This document shows positions 8,422-16,278 of a DNA stretch of 64,000 bases, one piece after another. The notes below the pieces were generated by a model. It was not told the DNA's origin and made no database searches. It was given only the letters and a program-made list of their open reading frames with translations. The stretch's first letter is position 1. The number at the start of each line of letters is the position of its first letter. The position numbers and the translations under genes are program-made. The DNA comes from Hyphomonadaceae bacterium UKL13-1 (lineage in GTDB: Bacteria > Pseudomonadota > Alphaproteobacteria > Caulobacterales > Aquidulcibacteraceae), in the NCBI GenBank assembly GCA_001602435.1, contig CP012156.1, positions 310,001 to 374,000 on the forward strand, read 5' to 3'.

Positions 8422-9846
8422 TCACCCAAACAGTTTCAAGAACTTCACCAATTTCCGGGTACGGTCTGAAAACAAAGTTGGCGTGAAATAGGCACCTGCT
8501 GCGCGTTTGACGATTTCGCTGCGCGTTGGATAGGGCGAGATCAGGCTGGTAATCGCCCCCACGCCCTTCTTATTGGCCATGGCCAGACTGACCAACTGAA
8601 TGGCTTCGCCTGCGCCTTCACCGACGATTGTTGCACCCAGTATCTTGCCGCCCTTGCCAATGACCAGCTTACAAAAGCCCTCGGTCGACCGTTCGGTCTG
8701 GGCGCGATCATTATCCTCAAATTCGGCTTTGGTGATTGTGACGTCGCTGCCGAACTGGTCGCGGGCTTGTGCTTCTGTCAGGCCGATCTTCGCCACTTCC
8801 GGGTCGCAATAAGCGACGGCAGGCATATAGGGCACGATGGCAGTTGCAGGGGCCTTAAACACGGCATTGCGGATAAAGACGCTGGCATGGAAGCCCGCTG
8901 CATGGGTTAATTGCTCTTTGCCCGCTACATCACCAATCGCCCAGACACGGGGATTAGACACGCTGCGCAGCCGATTATCGGTCGCAACGCCCTTGCGGCT
9001 ATAGGTGACATTGGCTTTATCCAGCCCGATATTTTCAACCCGCGCCGCGCGGCCAACAGCAACCAGCAGACGCTCTGCTTTGAGCACTCGGCCATCTTCC
9101 AAAGTGACGGCTACTTCCGCCTGATCACCTGAAACCGCGACCGCTTTCACGCCCTCTTGCACGGATACGCCATCCGCTTTCAGGCTGGCGCGCACGACCT
9201 CAACCGCTTCAGGCTCTTGCGGGCCCATGATGGTCATGGCCTCAACCACTGTGACTTGCGTGCCCAATCGGGCAAAGGCTTGGCCGAGTTCTACCCCGAT
9301 CACACCGCCACCCAACACGATCAGGCTTTTGGGCTGGGTTGCTTGGGCAAAGACAGTCTCATTGGTTAGAAATGGCGTCTCGGAGAGGCCGGGAATGGGC
9401 GGTACAAAGGCTGTTGCACCCGTGGCGATGACAAACTTTTGCGCGGTGACAATGGCCGATGGGCTTTGCACCGTGCGTGGGTCGGTGAAGACCGCATGTT
9501 CGCGAAAGACGGTGCAGCCCAAGCCTTCAAAGCGCTCCTGGCTGTCGATGGGGGCGATTGTCTCAATCACGCCATCTATATGGCCGCGCAACTGGTTCCA
9601 ATCCACGACGGCTTTCGTATTTTCAATGCCATAGCGGCTGGCATGTTGCATCGAATGGGCCGTCTTGGCTGCAGCAATCAGGGCCTTGGAAGGAACGCAG
9701 CCCGTATTGAGGCAATCGCCGCCCATCTCGCCTTCTTCGTAGAGGACAACCGAAAGCCCAAGTTGGGCCGCACCTGCCGCAACCGACAGGCCTGCAGCAC
9801 CTGCCCCAATGACACAAATATCGACGTTGAGTTGCTGTTGGCTCAT
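8422..9846 (-). CDS. FAD-dependent pyridine nucleotide-disulfide oxidoreductase (mercuric reductase / lipoamide dehydrogenase-like)
   Basis: A 474-residue class I disulfide oxidoreductase. It has the FAD-binding GAGAAGLSVA motif at about residue 14 and the redox-active CLNTGCVPSK motif at about 45. A second GxGxxG (LGGGVIGVELG) binds NAD(P)H, followed by the GDVAG flavin motif and a C-terminal dimerisation domain. It lacks an N-terminal heavy-metal-associated domain. The C-terminal tail shows no vicinal Cys pair, so mercury reduction is unlikely; the real substrate is unknown. The ATG at 9846 overlaps the upstream gene's stop as ATGA (9843-9846), implying translational coupling with the TVP38-type membrane protein. 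The same pairing recurs in other bacteria according to general knowledge. Confidence 0.88.
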   Translation of the reverse strand: MSQQQLNVDICVIGAGAAGLSVAAGAAQLGLSVVLYEEGEMGGDCLNTGCVPSKALIAAAKTAHSMQHASRYGIENTKAVVDWNQLRGHIDGVIETIAPIDSQERFEGLGCTVFREHAVFTDPRTVQSPSAIVTAQKFVIATGATAFVPPIPGLSETPFLTNETVFAQATQPKSLIVLGGGVIGVELGQAFARLGTQVTVVEAMTIMGPQEPEAVEVVRASLKADGVSVQEGVKAVAVSGDQAEVAVTLEDGRVLKAERLLVAVGRAARVENIGLDKANVTYSRKGVATDNRLRSVSNPRVWAIGDVAGKEQLTHAAGFHASVFIRNAVFKAPATAIVPYMPAVAYCDPEVAKIGLTEAQARDQFGSDVTITKAEFEDNDRAQTERSTEGFCKLVIGKGGKILGATIVGEGAGEAIQLVSLAMANKKGVGAITSLISPYPTRSEIVKRAAGAYFTPTLFSDRTRKLVKFLKLFG

Positions 9847-10571
9847 GCTTGTTTCCGTCTCGATTGGACAAATTTCCACGCGCTAGGCAGCAGCGCTAAG
9901 ACTGCCAATCCCACCAGAGGTCCCATCACTTCGGGGCTATAAATGATCTTCAAGTTTGGCGTTTGTCCTTGGGAGATCAAATGCTCAATCCCATTGCCCA
10001 GCGAGGCGTAAACATAACAACCGGGCAGAATGCCAATCGCAGTTGCTAGCACAAAGGTTCGCAATGGCACGCCCAAGAAGCCAGCGGCCAGATTGATGCC
10101 AAAGAAAGGCGCGATGGGCAGAAGCCGCAAGGTCAATAGATAGCCGAAAGCATTTTCCTGAAAGCCTTTTTCCAGTCGGTCGATAAAGCCACCAGCCCGC
10201 GCGCGCAGGCCTCCGCCTAAGGCAGACTGGGTCGCCATGAATAAAATCGTGCCGCCAATGGTTGCGGAGGTCGAGGCAATGGCGGTCGCGAAAATCGGTC
10301 CAAACAAAGGGCCAAACATCGGCCCAAACAAAAAGCCGCCCGCAATCGTGATCCAAATTGCGCCGGGCAAAGCAATCGTCGTGGCGAGGATATAAATCCC
10401 CATATAGCACGCGATGACCAACAAAGGCTTGGTTGTCACCAAGTCGCGCAACACTTCGCTCTGCTTGGTCAGAACGTCAAACGACAGATATTTGTGCCAG
10501 CCCATCGAAATGGCGAGGATCAGACCCAAGGCGATGACCACCAGCGGGCCGAAACGTTTGATGGCTTGCAT
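9843..10571 (-). CDS. TVP38/TMEM64 family (VTT/SNARE-associated) integral membrane protein
   Basis: A 242-residue protein with about six hydrophobic segments. The VTT-domain core includes the glycine/proline-rich re-entrant motif GGFLFGPMFGPLFGP and a later FGYLLTLRLLPIAPF segment with the conserved Arg. This fold is shared with DedA proteins, which act in lipid or ion transport across membranes. It sits between a DUF547 gene (2-base gap upstream) and a flavin oxidoreductase gene (4-base overlap downstream), so the three are one operon. The combination suggests a membrane redox or envelope function, but the activity is unproven. The start ATG at 10571 was chosen because the longer reading from 10604 runs back into the DUF547 gene without support. 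Confidence 0.9.
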   Translation of the reverse strand: MQAIKRFGPLVVIALGLILAISMGWHKYLSFDVLTKQSEVLRDLVTTKPLLVIACYMGIYILATTIALPGAIWITIAGGFLFGPMFGPLFGPIFATAIASTSATIGGTILFMATQSALGGGLRARAGGFIDRLEKGFQENAFGYLLTLRLLPIAPFFGINLAAGFLGVPLRTFVLATAIGILPGCYVYASLGNGIEHLISQGQTPNLKIIYSPEVMGPLVGLAVLALLPSAWKFVQSRRKQA

Positions 10572-10573
10572 GT

Positions 10574-11362
10574 TTAAGAACCTGACGTCGCATTGATGGA
10601 CCAATCATAATCATCGCCCATAATCCGGGCATTAGTCATTTGGGCCAATAGGGTGGGTGCCGCATAGCGGCGCAAATGGGTTAGAATGCCGGCCTCATTA
10701 TTCCCAAAATCAACTTTGAACCATTGATAAATGGAGGAGACGCGCAGTTTTTGCGGTCCGACGACACGAACCCCGCGCGGCGAATTGATGAAGGCGCGGG
10801 CGGCCGCATCGAGATCGGCATCCAAGGTCTCTGCCCGCCAACCACGTCGGCCCAGATTGGGGCAGCCGATGGAGGCGCAATTGACAGAATAATGGACGCG
10901 CGGGTCACGCCATTGCTTGCGCAAAATCCCATGTTCAATATCGTCGAGCGAGAGTTGCTTGCCCTCCACCCGCACGCGCGGTTCTTTCCACGGGCCCGTC
11001 GCCAGAAGGCTAGGCTTAATGTCGCGGATGGATTTGACGGGGAAGCGCGCCAGCACGACTTGAATGGTGATGGCGTTATACAGATTGGCCCAAGTGGCAA
11101 ATTGATTGGCTTTGGGTAGGCTTGAAATCTTGATCGCTGCAAGCCCGGCGACCACGGCATCCAGTGCGCGCATGTCTGCCGCATTGGCCTTCCAAGCCGC
11201 ATAATCGACCCGGTTCAGGCCATTAGAATCAGGGCGCACGTAGCGGCCTAAAAGCTCATCCCACATCGCCTGCGGCGACTTTCCAGGTGCCGCTTCTAAG
11301 TTTGGCGGGGTCAGGGTCATCAGGGCCGCACTTCCAATTACAAGGCTTCTGCGCGAAATCAT
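10574..11362 (-). CDS. DUF547 domain-containing exported protein
   Basis: A 262-residue protein with an N-terminal twin-arginine-like signal (MISRRSLVIGSAALMT). Its start is backed by TAGGAG a few bases upstream. The body matches DUF547: conserved segments include NGLNRVDYAAW, a WANLYNAITIQVVL segment, and VHYSVNCASIGCPNL with two Cys near residue 170. The Cys/Asn arrangement of this domain resembles papain-like or transglutaminase folds, but catalysis has not been established as far as I know. It is the first gene of a three-gene operon with the TVP38-family protein and the disulfide oxidoreductase. Export by Tat is inferred from the two arginines followed by a hydrophobic stretch. Confidence 0.87.
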   Translation of the reverse strand: MISRRSLVIGSAALMTLTPPNLEAAPGKSPQAMWDELLGRYVRPDSNGLNRVDYAAWKANAADMRALDAVVAGLAAIKISSLPKANQFATWANLYNAITIQVVLARFPVKSIRDIKPSLLATGPWKEPRVRVEGKQLSLDDIEHGILRKQWRDPRVHYSVNCASIGCPNLGRRGWRAETLDADLDAAARAFINSPRGVRVVGPQKLRVSSIYQWFKVDFGNNEAGILTHLRRYAAPTLLAQMTNARIMGDDYDWSINATSGS

Positions 11363-11483
11363 GGTCACTCCTAACCTATTCTTAGCCATTGATACGCTTT
11401 TTTCTGCAGGGCGGTTGCACAATGGCTGCAGGAGGTGGCCCATTGGTCTTCACCTTGGAGGCAAAACCGCGTAGGTCGAACCT

Positions 11484-12146
11484 ATGAAAGCTGCCGTCAT
11501 CATCTACCCCGGATCGAACTGTGACCGCGATTGCAAGATCGCTTTGGAGCGCTCGGTCGATGCGCAAGTCTCCATGGTTTGGCATAAGGAAACCAGCCTG
11601 CCAGAGGGCTTGGACCTGATCGTTCTGCCCGGCGGCTTTTCTTATGGCGATTATCTGCGCTGTGGCGCAATGGCGGCTTTGTCGCCAGTCACCCGCGCGG
11701 TGGTGGATGCGGCCAAAGCAGGTGTGCCCGTTCTTGGCATTTGCAATGGCTTCCAAGTCTTGTGTGAGACGGGCCTTCTGCCCGGCGCGCTTTTGCGCAA
11801 TGCGAGCTTGAAATATGTCTGCAAGCCTGTGGCGCTCGAAGTCACCAATGCGGCCACCCCCTTCACCCGCGCCTTTGGCAACCGCTCAGAAGCGGTGATG
11901 ACCGTTGGCAATGGCGAAGGCAATTACTTTGCCGAAGACGCCGTGCTGGACGAGCTGGAACAAGAAAACCGCGTCGCCTTCCGCTATAAGGAAGAGATCA
12001 ATGGCTCGCTGCGCCGCATTGCCGGCATTGTGGACCCAACCGGCCGCATCCTTGGCATGATGCCCCACCCGGACCGTGCGTTTGAAGCCGAATTGGGCAG
12101 TGCCGATGGTGCCTTGGTGTTCCAAAGCCTGTTGGAAGCAGCCTAA
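11484..12146 (+). CDS. purQ: Phosphoribosylformylglycinamidine synthase, glutaminase subunit
   Basis: PurQ releases ammonia from glutamine for the FGAM synthase complex PurL-PurQ-PurS in purine synthesis. The 220-residue length is standard. The class I glutamine amidotransferase features are present: [16 protein letters not shown], the nucleophile Cys in GICNGFQ at about residue 86, and the late [10 protein letters not shown] segment with the catalytic His. purS and purL, usually adjacent upstream in alphaproteobacteria, are not here; the neighbour upstream is a divergent DUF547 gene. The start at 11484 ([16 protein letters not shown]) fits the family exactly although the ribosome site is weak. 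Confidence 0.97.
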   Translation: MKAAVIIYPGSNCDRDCKIALERSVDAQVSMVWHKETSLPEGLDLIVLPGGFSYGDYLRCGAMAALSPVTRAVVDAAKAGVPVLGICNGFQVLCETGLLPGALLRNASLKYVCKPVALEVTNAATPFTRAFGNRSEAVMTVGNGEGNYFAEDAVLDELEQENRVAFRYKEEINGSLRRIAGIVDPTGRILGMMPHPDRAFEAELGSADGALVFQSLLEAA

Positions 12147-12215
12147 TCTGCCATTGTTCGTCCGAAAGTGACAGGCAGGGGTCGACTCTCCCGCTTTTGC
12201 CATTAAGTCACGGCC

Positions 12216-12563
12216 ATGGATTCACTTGCTTATAAGATTGAGACACGCAGCGCTTGGGCAAAAGCTCAGAGCGCGGGCGTCTATACGGGCTCTGCGCTCG
12301 ATGTAACCGATGGCTTCATCCACCTCTCTGCGCGCAACCAAGTCCGTGCGACCTTGACGATGTGGTTCAAAGATCAGCCCGATCTGATCTTGGCGACTAT
12401 AGACCTCACACAATTGGGCGACACTGTGGTGTGGGAGGCTTCGCGCGGCGGGGCCTTGTTCCCGCACATTTACGGCCCCATTCCGATGTCCGTGGTGCAA
12501 GAAGTCATAGCCTTGCCCTTGCTGGCCGACGGCAGCCACGACTTGCCTGTGAGCTTTCCATGA
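12216..12563 (+). CDS. DUF952 domain-containing protein
   Basis: A 115-residue cytosolic protein matching DUF952, recognisable by YKIETRSAWAKAQSAGVYTGS near the start, DGFIHLSARNQV with the conserved His at about residue 37, and FPHIYGPIPM near the end. The fold is related to ADP-ribose or tRNA phosphotransferase-like proteins by general knowledge, but no activity is established. Its stop overlaps the pyrD start as ATGA (12560-12563), so it is translated with pyrD. This close pairing is common in alphaproteobacteria. Confidence 0.9.
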   Translation: MDSLAYKIETRSAWAKAQSAGVYTGSALDVTDGFIHLSARNQVRATLTMWFKDQPDLILATIDLTQLGDTVVWEASRGGALFPHIYGPIPMSVVQEVIALPLLADGSHDLPVSFP

Positions 12564-13567
12564 TCGACCTTTATGCCAAGGCCACGGAAGCTTTACGCGC
12601 CCTGCCAGCCGAGACCGCCCATCAAGCCACCATTGCCGGGCTGAAAACAGGGTTTGGCCCAAAGGCCAAGCCAGACCGCCCGGAAGATAGCGTGCAGCTG
12701 GCAGGCCTCACCTTGCCCAATCGGATCGGCCTTGCTGCCGGTTTTGATAAGAATGCCGAAGTACCCGACGCCATGTTGGCGGCAGGCTTTGGCTTTGTGG
12801 AGTGTGGGACCGTCACGCCGCGCCCGCAGGCGGGAAATCCCAAGCCGCGCCTCTTCCGCTTGGTCGAGGATCAAGCCGTGATCAATCGCATGGGCTTTAA
12901 TAATGAAGGCCTGATGCATTTTGTGAACCGCTTGCGCGCCCGCGCCCATCGGCCCGGCATTGTTGGCGCAAATATCGGGGCCAATAAGGACAGCGAAGAC
13001 CGGATCGCGGATTATTGCGAGGGCCTGCGCCGGGTGTGGTTGCACGCCTCCTACATCACGATCAATATTTCTTCACCCAACACACCGGGCCTGCGCGCGC
13101 TGCAAACCCGCGCGGCGTTGGAAGATCTTTTGGGTCAAGTCATGGTGCTAGCCGAGGCGCAAACCCGCGCCCATGGCCGCCGCCCCGTCTTTTTGAAGGT
13201 CGCCCCCGACTTGGACGAGGATGAAGTGCGCGCCATTGCTGAGACTGCGGTGGCGCAAAAGATCGATGCACTGATTGTTTCCAACACCACGGTCGACCGC
13301 CCCGATCACCTCCAAGCCAAGCACAAGGGCGAACAAGGTGGCTTGTCCGGCAGACCCGTGTTTGAGAAATCCACCCGCTTGCTGAGAGAATTTAAAGGCG
13401 CTTTGGGCGATGCGATGCCCTTGATCGGGGTCGGAGGCGTCGCCTCTGCTGCCGATGCGCAGGCCAAGTTTGAAGCCGGCGCTGATGCCATCCAGCTTTA
13501 TACCGCTCTGGTCTTTGAAGGGCCGGGCCTTGTCCAGAAAATCAAGGACGGGCTGAGGACAGGCTGA
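12560..13567 (+). CDS. pyrD: Dihydroorotate dehydrogenase (quinone), class 2
   Basis: PyrD oxidises dihydroorotate to orotate in pyrimidine synthesis, passing electrons through FMN to quinone at the inner membrane. The 335-residue length and the N-terminal helical extension (MIDLYAKATEALRALPAE) identify the membrane-associated class 2 form. Key segments are GLAAGFDKNAEV, GFVECGTVTPRPQ, INRMGFNNEG, the catalytic-loop region NISSPNTPGLR with its Ser, and GVGGVASAADA near the FMN phosphate site. The frame is open for a further 306 bases upstream, but that part lies inside the DUF952 gene and is not conserved. The ATG at 12560 overlaps the preceding stop. Confidence 0.97.
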   Translation: MIDLYAKATEALRALPAETAHQATIAGLKTGFGPKAKPDRPEDSVQLAGLTLPNRIGLAAGFDKNAEVPDAMLAAGFGFVECGTVTPRPQAGNPKPRLFRLVEDQAVINRMGFNNEGLMHFVNRLRARAHRPGIVGANIGANKDSEDRIADYCEGLRRVWLHASYITINISSPNTPGLRALQTRAALEDLLGQVMVLAEAQTRAHGRRPVFLKVAPDLDEDEVRAIAETAVAQKIDALIVSNTTVDRPDHLQAKHKGEQGGLSGRPVFEKSTRLLREFKGALGDAMPLIGVGGVASAADAQAKFEAGADAIQLYTALVFEGPGLVQKIKDGLRTG

Positions 13568-13571
13568 GCCC

Positions 13572-14480
13572 ATGCGCCTCCTGCCCATCGTCCACCACAC
13601 TGACTATACCGCCGATACGCCGGACGGCCATCGCTTCCCCATGCAAAAGTTCGCCCAACTGGCCGACATTCTGCGCCAAGACGGTCTCGCCCCGCATGGC
13701 TTTGTGACCCCTGAACCAATTGCACGGGCAGACCTGATCCGTGCGCACACGCCTGCCTATGTTGATGGGGTGTTGGGCCGAACTTTGGATGCAGCGGCGG
13801 TACGGCGCATCGGCTTTAGTCTGACAGAGCGCGTCGTCCTGCGCGCACAATTGGCCACGGCGGGCACGCTTTTGGCGGCGCGTCTGGCGTTGCAAGAAGG
13901 CCTGGCCTGCAACAGCGCGGGCGGCAGCCACCACGCTAGGGCCGATCAAGGCGCAGGCTTTTGTGTCTTTAATGACGTGGCGGTTGCCGCCTCTGTCCTA
14001 TTGGCCGAAGGGGCTGTGAACCAGATTCTGGTGGTAGATTTAGACGTCCATCATGGCGATGGTACGGCCCTAATTTTTAGTGATGAGCCGCGCGTCTTCA
14101 CCTTTTCCATGCATTGCGATGACAATTGGCCCTTAGAAAAACCACCTTCTGATTTGGATGTCGCGCTGCCCAAAGGGACGGGGGATGCAGCCTATCTCGC
14201 CGCTCTCGACCAGTATTTGCCTGCCTTGCTTGATCACGTTCGCCCGGATCTGGTGTTCTATATTGCGGGCGTTGACCCGCATCAGGACGATCGTTTGGGT
14301 AAACTCGCCTTAACTGATCAAGGCCTCATGACGCGCGAGCGCCGCGTGATCGCAGCCGTACGTAGTCGGTCTATTCCTCTGGTGACGGTCCTAGGTGGCG
14401 GCTATGGCCACGACGTCGCCGCCGTCGCGCGCCGGCACAGCTTCGTGTTTCACGCGGCCGCGGATTTTTTGGTGGGGTGA
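13572..14480 (+). CDS. Histone deacetylase family protein (class II-like amidohydrolase)
   Basis: A 302-residue zinc amidohydrolase of the arginase/deacetylase fold. Catalytic features are visible: SAGGSHHARADQGAGFCVFND with the tandem His at about residue 115, the zinc ligands in DLDVHHGDG, and a third Asp ligand in GVDPHQDDRLG. The proton-relay GGGYGHD motif lies near the end. Bacterial members remove acetyl groups from small amides, polyamines or proteins; the substrate here is unknown. It follows pyrD by 4 bases and is probably the last gene of the DUF952-pyrD operon. A GC-rich inverted repeat follows the stop. Confidence 0.92.
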   Translation: MRLLPIVHHTDYTADTPDGHRFPMQKFAQLADILRQDGLAPHGFVTPEPIARADLIRAHTPAYVDGVLGRTLDAAAVRRIGFSLTERVVLRAQLATAGTLLAARLALQEGLACNSAGGSHHARADQGAGFCVFNDVAVAASVLLAEGAVNQILVVDLDVHHGDGTALIFSDEPRVFTFSMHCDDNWPLEKPPSDLDVALPKGTGDAAYLAALDQYLPALLDHVRPDLVFYIAGVDPHQDDRLGKLALTDQGLMTRERRVIAAVRSRSIPLVTVLGGGYGHDVAAVARRHSFVFHAAADFLVG

Positions 14481-14490
14481 GTCAGCGCGC

Positions 14491-14640
14491 TCCCCTCGCC
14501 CCCCAAGGGGGAGAGGGGTCGGGGGTGAGGGGGTGCCAGCGCAAGAGCGCGTTGCTTTGTGCACCTGAGGCCTCTAGCGCACAATCAACTCTGTGAATGT
14601 AAGCCCTCACCCCAACCCCTCTCCCAAAGGGCGAGGGGCT
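14491..14640. repeat. GC-rich inverted repeat of the CCCCTCTCCC type
   Basis: The arms at about 14491-14532 and 14603-14640 are imperfect inverted copies: the left has CCCTCGCCCCCCAAGGGGG then GAGAGGGGT, the right has ACCCCTCTCCC then GGGCGAGGGG. This kind of palindromic repeat is common between convergent genes in proteobacteria. It may act as a bidirectional terminator for the deacetylase-like and aldehyde dehydrogenase genes. Confidence 0.7.
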
Positions 14641-14693
14641 TGAGCTGCGCACCCCGCTCCTAGCGCGAGAAGGGCTGTTCAGTGGCCTAAACC

Positions 14694-16133
14694 TTATTCC
14701 GCCGCGACGGCGCCATAGCCCATGACGGCTTTGACTTCGAGGAACTCTTCGAGGCCGAAGTCGCCCCATTCACGGCCATTGCCCGACTGCTTATAGCCAC
14801 CGAAGGGCGCTACCGTGTCGGTGCTGGCGCCATTGATGTGGATCATGCCAGCGCGGATTTGCTTGGCGACTGCGCGTGCATGGTCGAGGTTTTCCGACTG
14901 GACATAGCCCGACAGGCCGTAAACCGTGTCATTGGCCATTGCGACGGCGTCTGCTTCGGAATCGTAGGGGATCATGGTCAGCACGGGGCCAAAGATTTCT
15001 TCGCGCGCGATCGTGGTGTCATTGGTATCGCTGACGAACACGGTTGGGCGCACGAAATAGCCCTTGTTGAAGCCTTCAGGGCGACCCATGCCGCCAGCTA
15101 CCAAGGTGGCCTCTTTCATGCCGATTTCGATCAAGGATTGGACCTTCTCGAACTGGCGTCCATTGGCCAATGGACCCATGGCAAAGCGCTTGTCGCCAGC
15201 AGGATCAGCAACCACAACCGATTCTGCGGTCGCTTTCGCAACAGCGGTGGCTTCGCCCAGTTTCGCGCGCGGCACGAACATGCGGGTTGGTGCGTTGCAC
15301 GACTGGCCCGAATTGGTCATGACTTGCATGACGCCCGCAGAAACTGCCTTTTGAATGTCGGCATCTTCCAGAACGATGTTAGGCGACTTGCCACCGAGTT
15401 CTTGCGCGATGCGCTTGACGGTTGGGGCCGCACTCTTGGCGATCTCAATGCCGGCGCGGGTCGAGCCGGTGAAGGAGACAAAGTCGACTTCTTCATGGGT
15501 CGACATGACGCTGCCGACGCCCGGACCATCGCCATTGACGAGGTTGAACACGCCCTTGGGCACGCCCGCTTCATGAATAATGTCAGCCAAGATCATGGCG
15601 TCGAGTGGGGCTAGCTCGGAAGGCTTCAATACCATGGTGCAACCAGCGGCCAAAGCAGGACCAACTTTGCAGCCGATTTGGTTCATAGGCCAGTTCCAAG
15701 GGGTGATCAGGCTGCACACGCCAATCGCTTCATAGCGAATGCGGGTGTTGCCGCGCGAATGTTCCCACGTGAATTCTTTCAGCGCATTCAATGCACCCAT
15801 CAATTGACCAAGGCCAGCCGGGGCTTGGGCAGCACTTGCCAACCACATGGGCGCACCCATTTCTTGACTGATTGCATGTGCGATTTCCGGCAGCTTGGCC
15901 GAATAAAGCGCGATGATTTTCTCGAGAAGCGCGATGCGCTCATCATGGCTGGTTTCGGAGAAAGCAGGGAAAGCGGCGCGTGCGGCGAGGATAGCCTTTA
16001 CGGCATCTGCTTCACCACCCAGAGAGATGACGGCAATCGCTTCTTCCGTCGCCGGATTGATGACGTGGTGATCGCGCGGCGTAACCGGATCAACCCAAGC
16101 GCCGTCGATGTAAAATTGTTTGCGTTCAATCAT
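14694..16133 (-). CDS. NAD(P)+-dependent aldehyde dehydrogenase family protein
   Basis: A 479-residue enzyme oxidising an aldehyde to the acid. The cofactor-binding and catalytic features are in order: TPWNWPMNQIGCK, FTGSTRAGIEIAK, the general base Glu in QELGGKSPNIV at about residue 245, and the nucleophile in NSGQSCNAPTR at about 279. EEIFGPVLTMIPY and PFGGYKQSGNGREWG come later. The length is typical. Substrate specificity is not evident. The gene is flanked by possible hairpins on both sides and is probably transcribed alone. Confidence 0.94.
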   Translation of the reverse strand: MIERKQFYIDGAWVDPVTPRDHHVINPATEEAIAVISLGGEADAVKAILAARAAFPAFSETSHDERIALLEKIIALYSAKLPEIAHAISQEMGAPMWLASAAQAPAGLGQLMGALNALKEFTWEHSRGNTRIRYEAIGVCSLITPWNWPMNQIGCKVGPALAAGCTMVLKPSELAPLDAMILADIIHEAGVPKGVFNLVNGDGPGVGSVMSTHEEVDFVSFTGSTRAGIEIAKSAAPTVKRIAQELGGKSPNIVLEDADIQKAVSAGVMQVMTNSGQSCNAPTRMFVPRAKLGEATAVAKATAESVVVADPAGDKRFAMGPLANGRQFEKVQSLIEIGMKEATLVAGGMGRPEGFNKGYFVRPTVFVSDTNDTTIAREEIFGPVLTMIPYDSEADAVAMANDTVYGLSGYVQSENLDHARAVAKQIRAGMIHINGASTDTVAPFGGYKQSGNGREWGDFGLEEFLEVKAVMGYGAVAAE

Positions 16134-16141
16134 GGCAGACT

Positions 16142-16262
16142 CCCTTTTGCGTCTCTCAACCCCGTTGATCGGGGCTTGTGCGTAGCGGCCCCTTCATACC
16201 AAGGTCCAAGCGCCATGGCGAGGGACCTACGCATGAATTTTATGCCACAGGACGCAAAAGGG
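16142..16262. repeat. Nested inverted repeats upstream of the aldehyde dehydrogenase gene
   Basis: A perfect 12-bp inverted pair, CCCTTTTGCGTC at 16142-16153 and GACGCAAAAGGG at 16251-16262, encloses a second palindromic block at 16202-16228. That block has AGGTCC and GGACCT arms around CGCCATGGCG. The pair lies between the leader of the aldehyde dehydrogenase and the stop of the HerA-like gene, both on the minus strand. It may be a terminator, operator or structured leader; the function is open. Confidence 0.45.
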
Positions 16263-16278
16263 GGTGTCGATCAGAGGT

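Noticed and set aside
12254..12559. A 102-residue extension of PyrD
   Set aside because: It is a shifted frame inside the DUF952 gene; class 2 PyrD begins at the membrane helix encoded from 12560.
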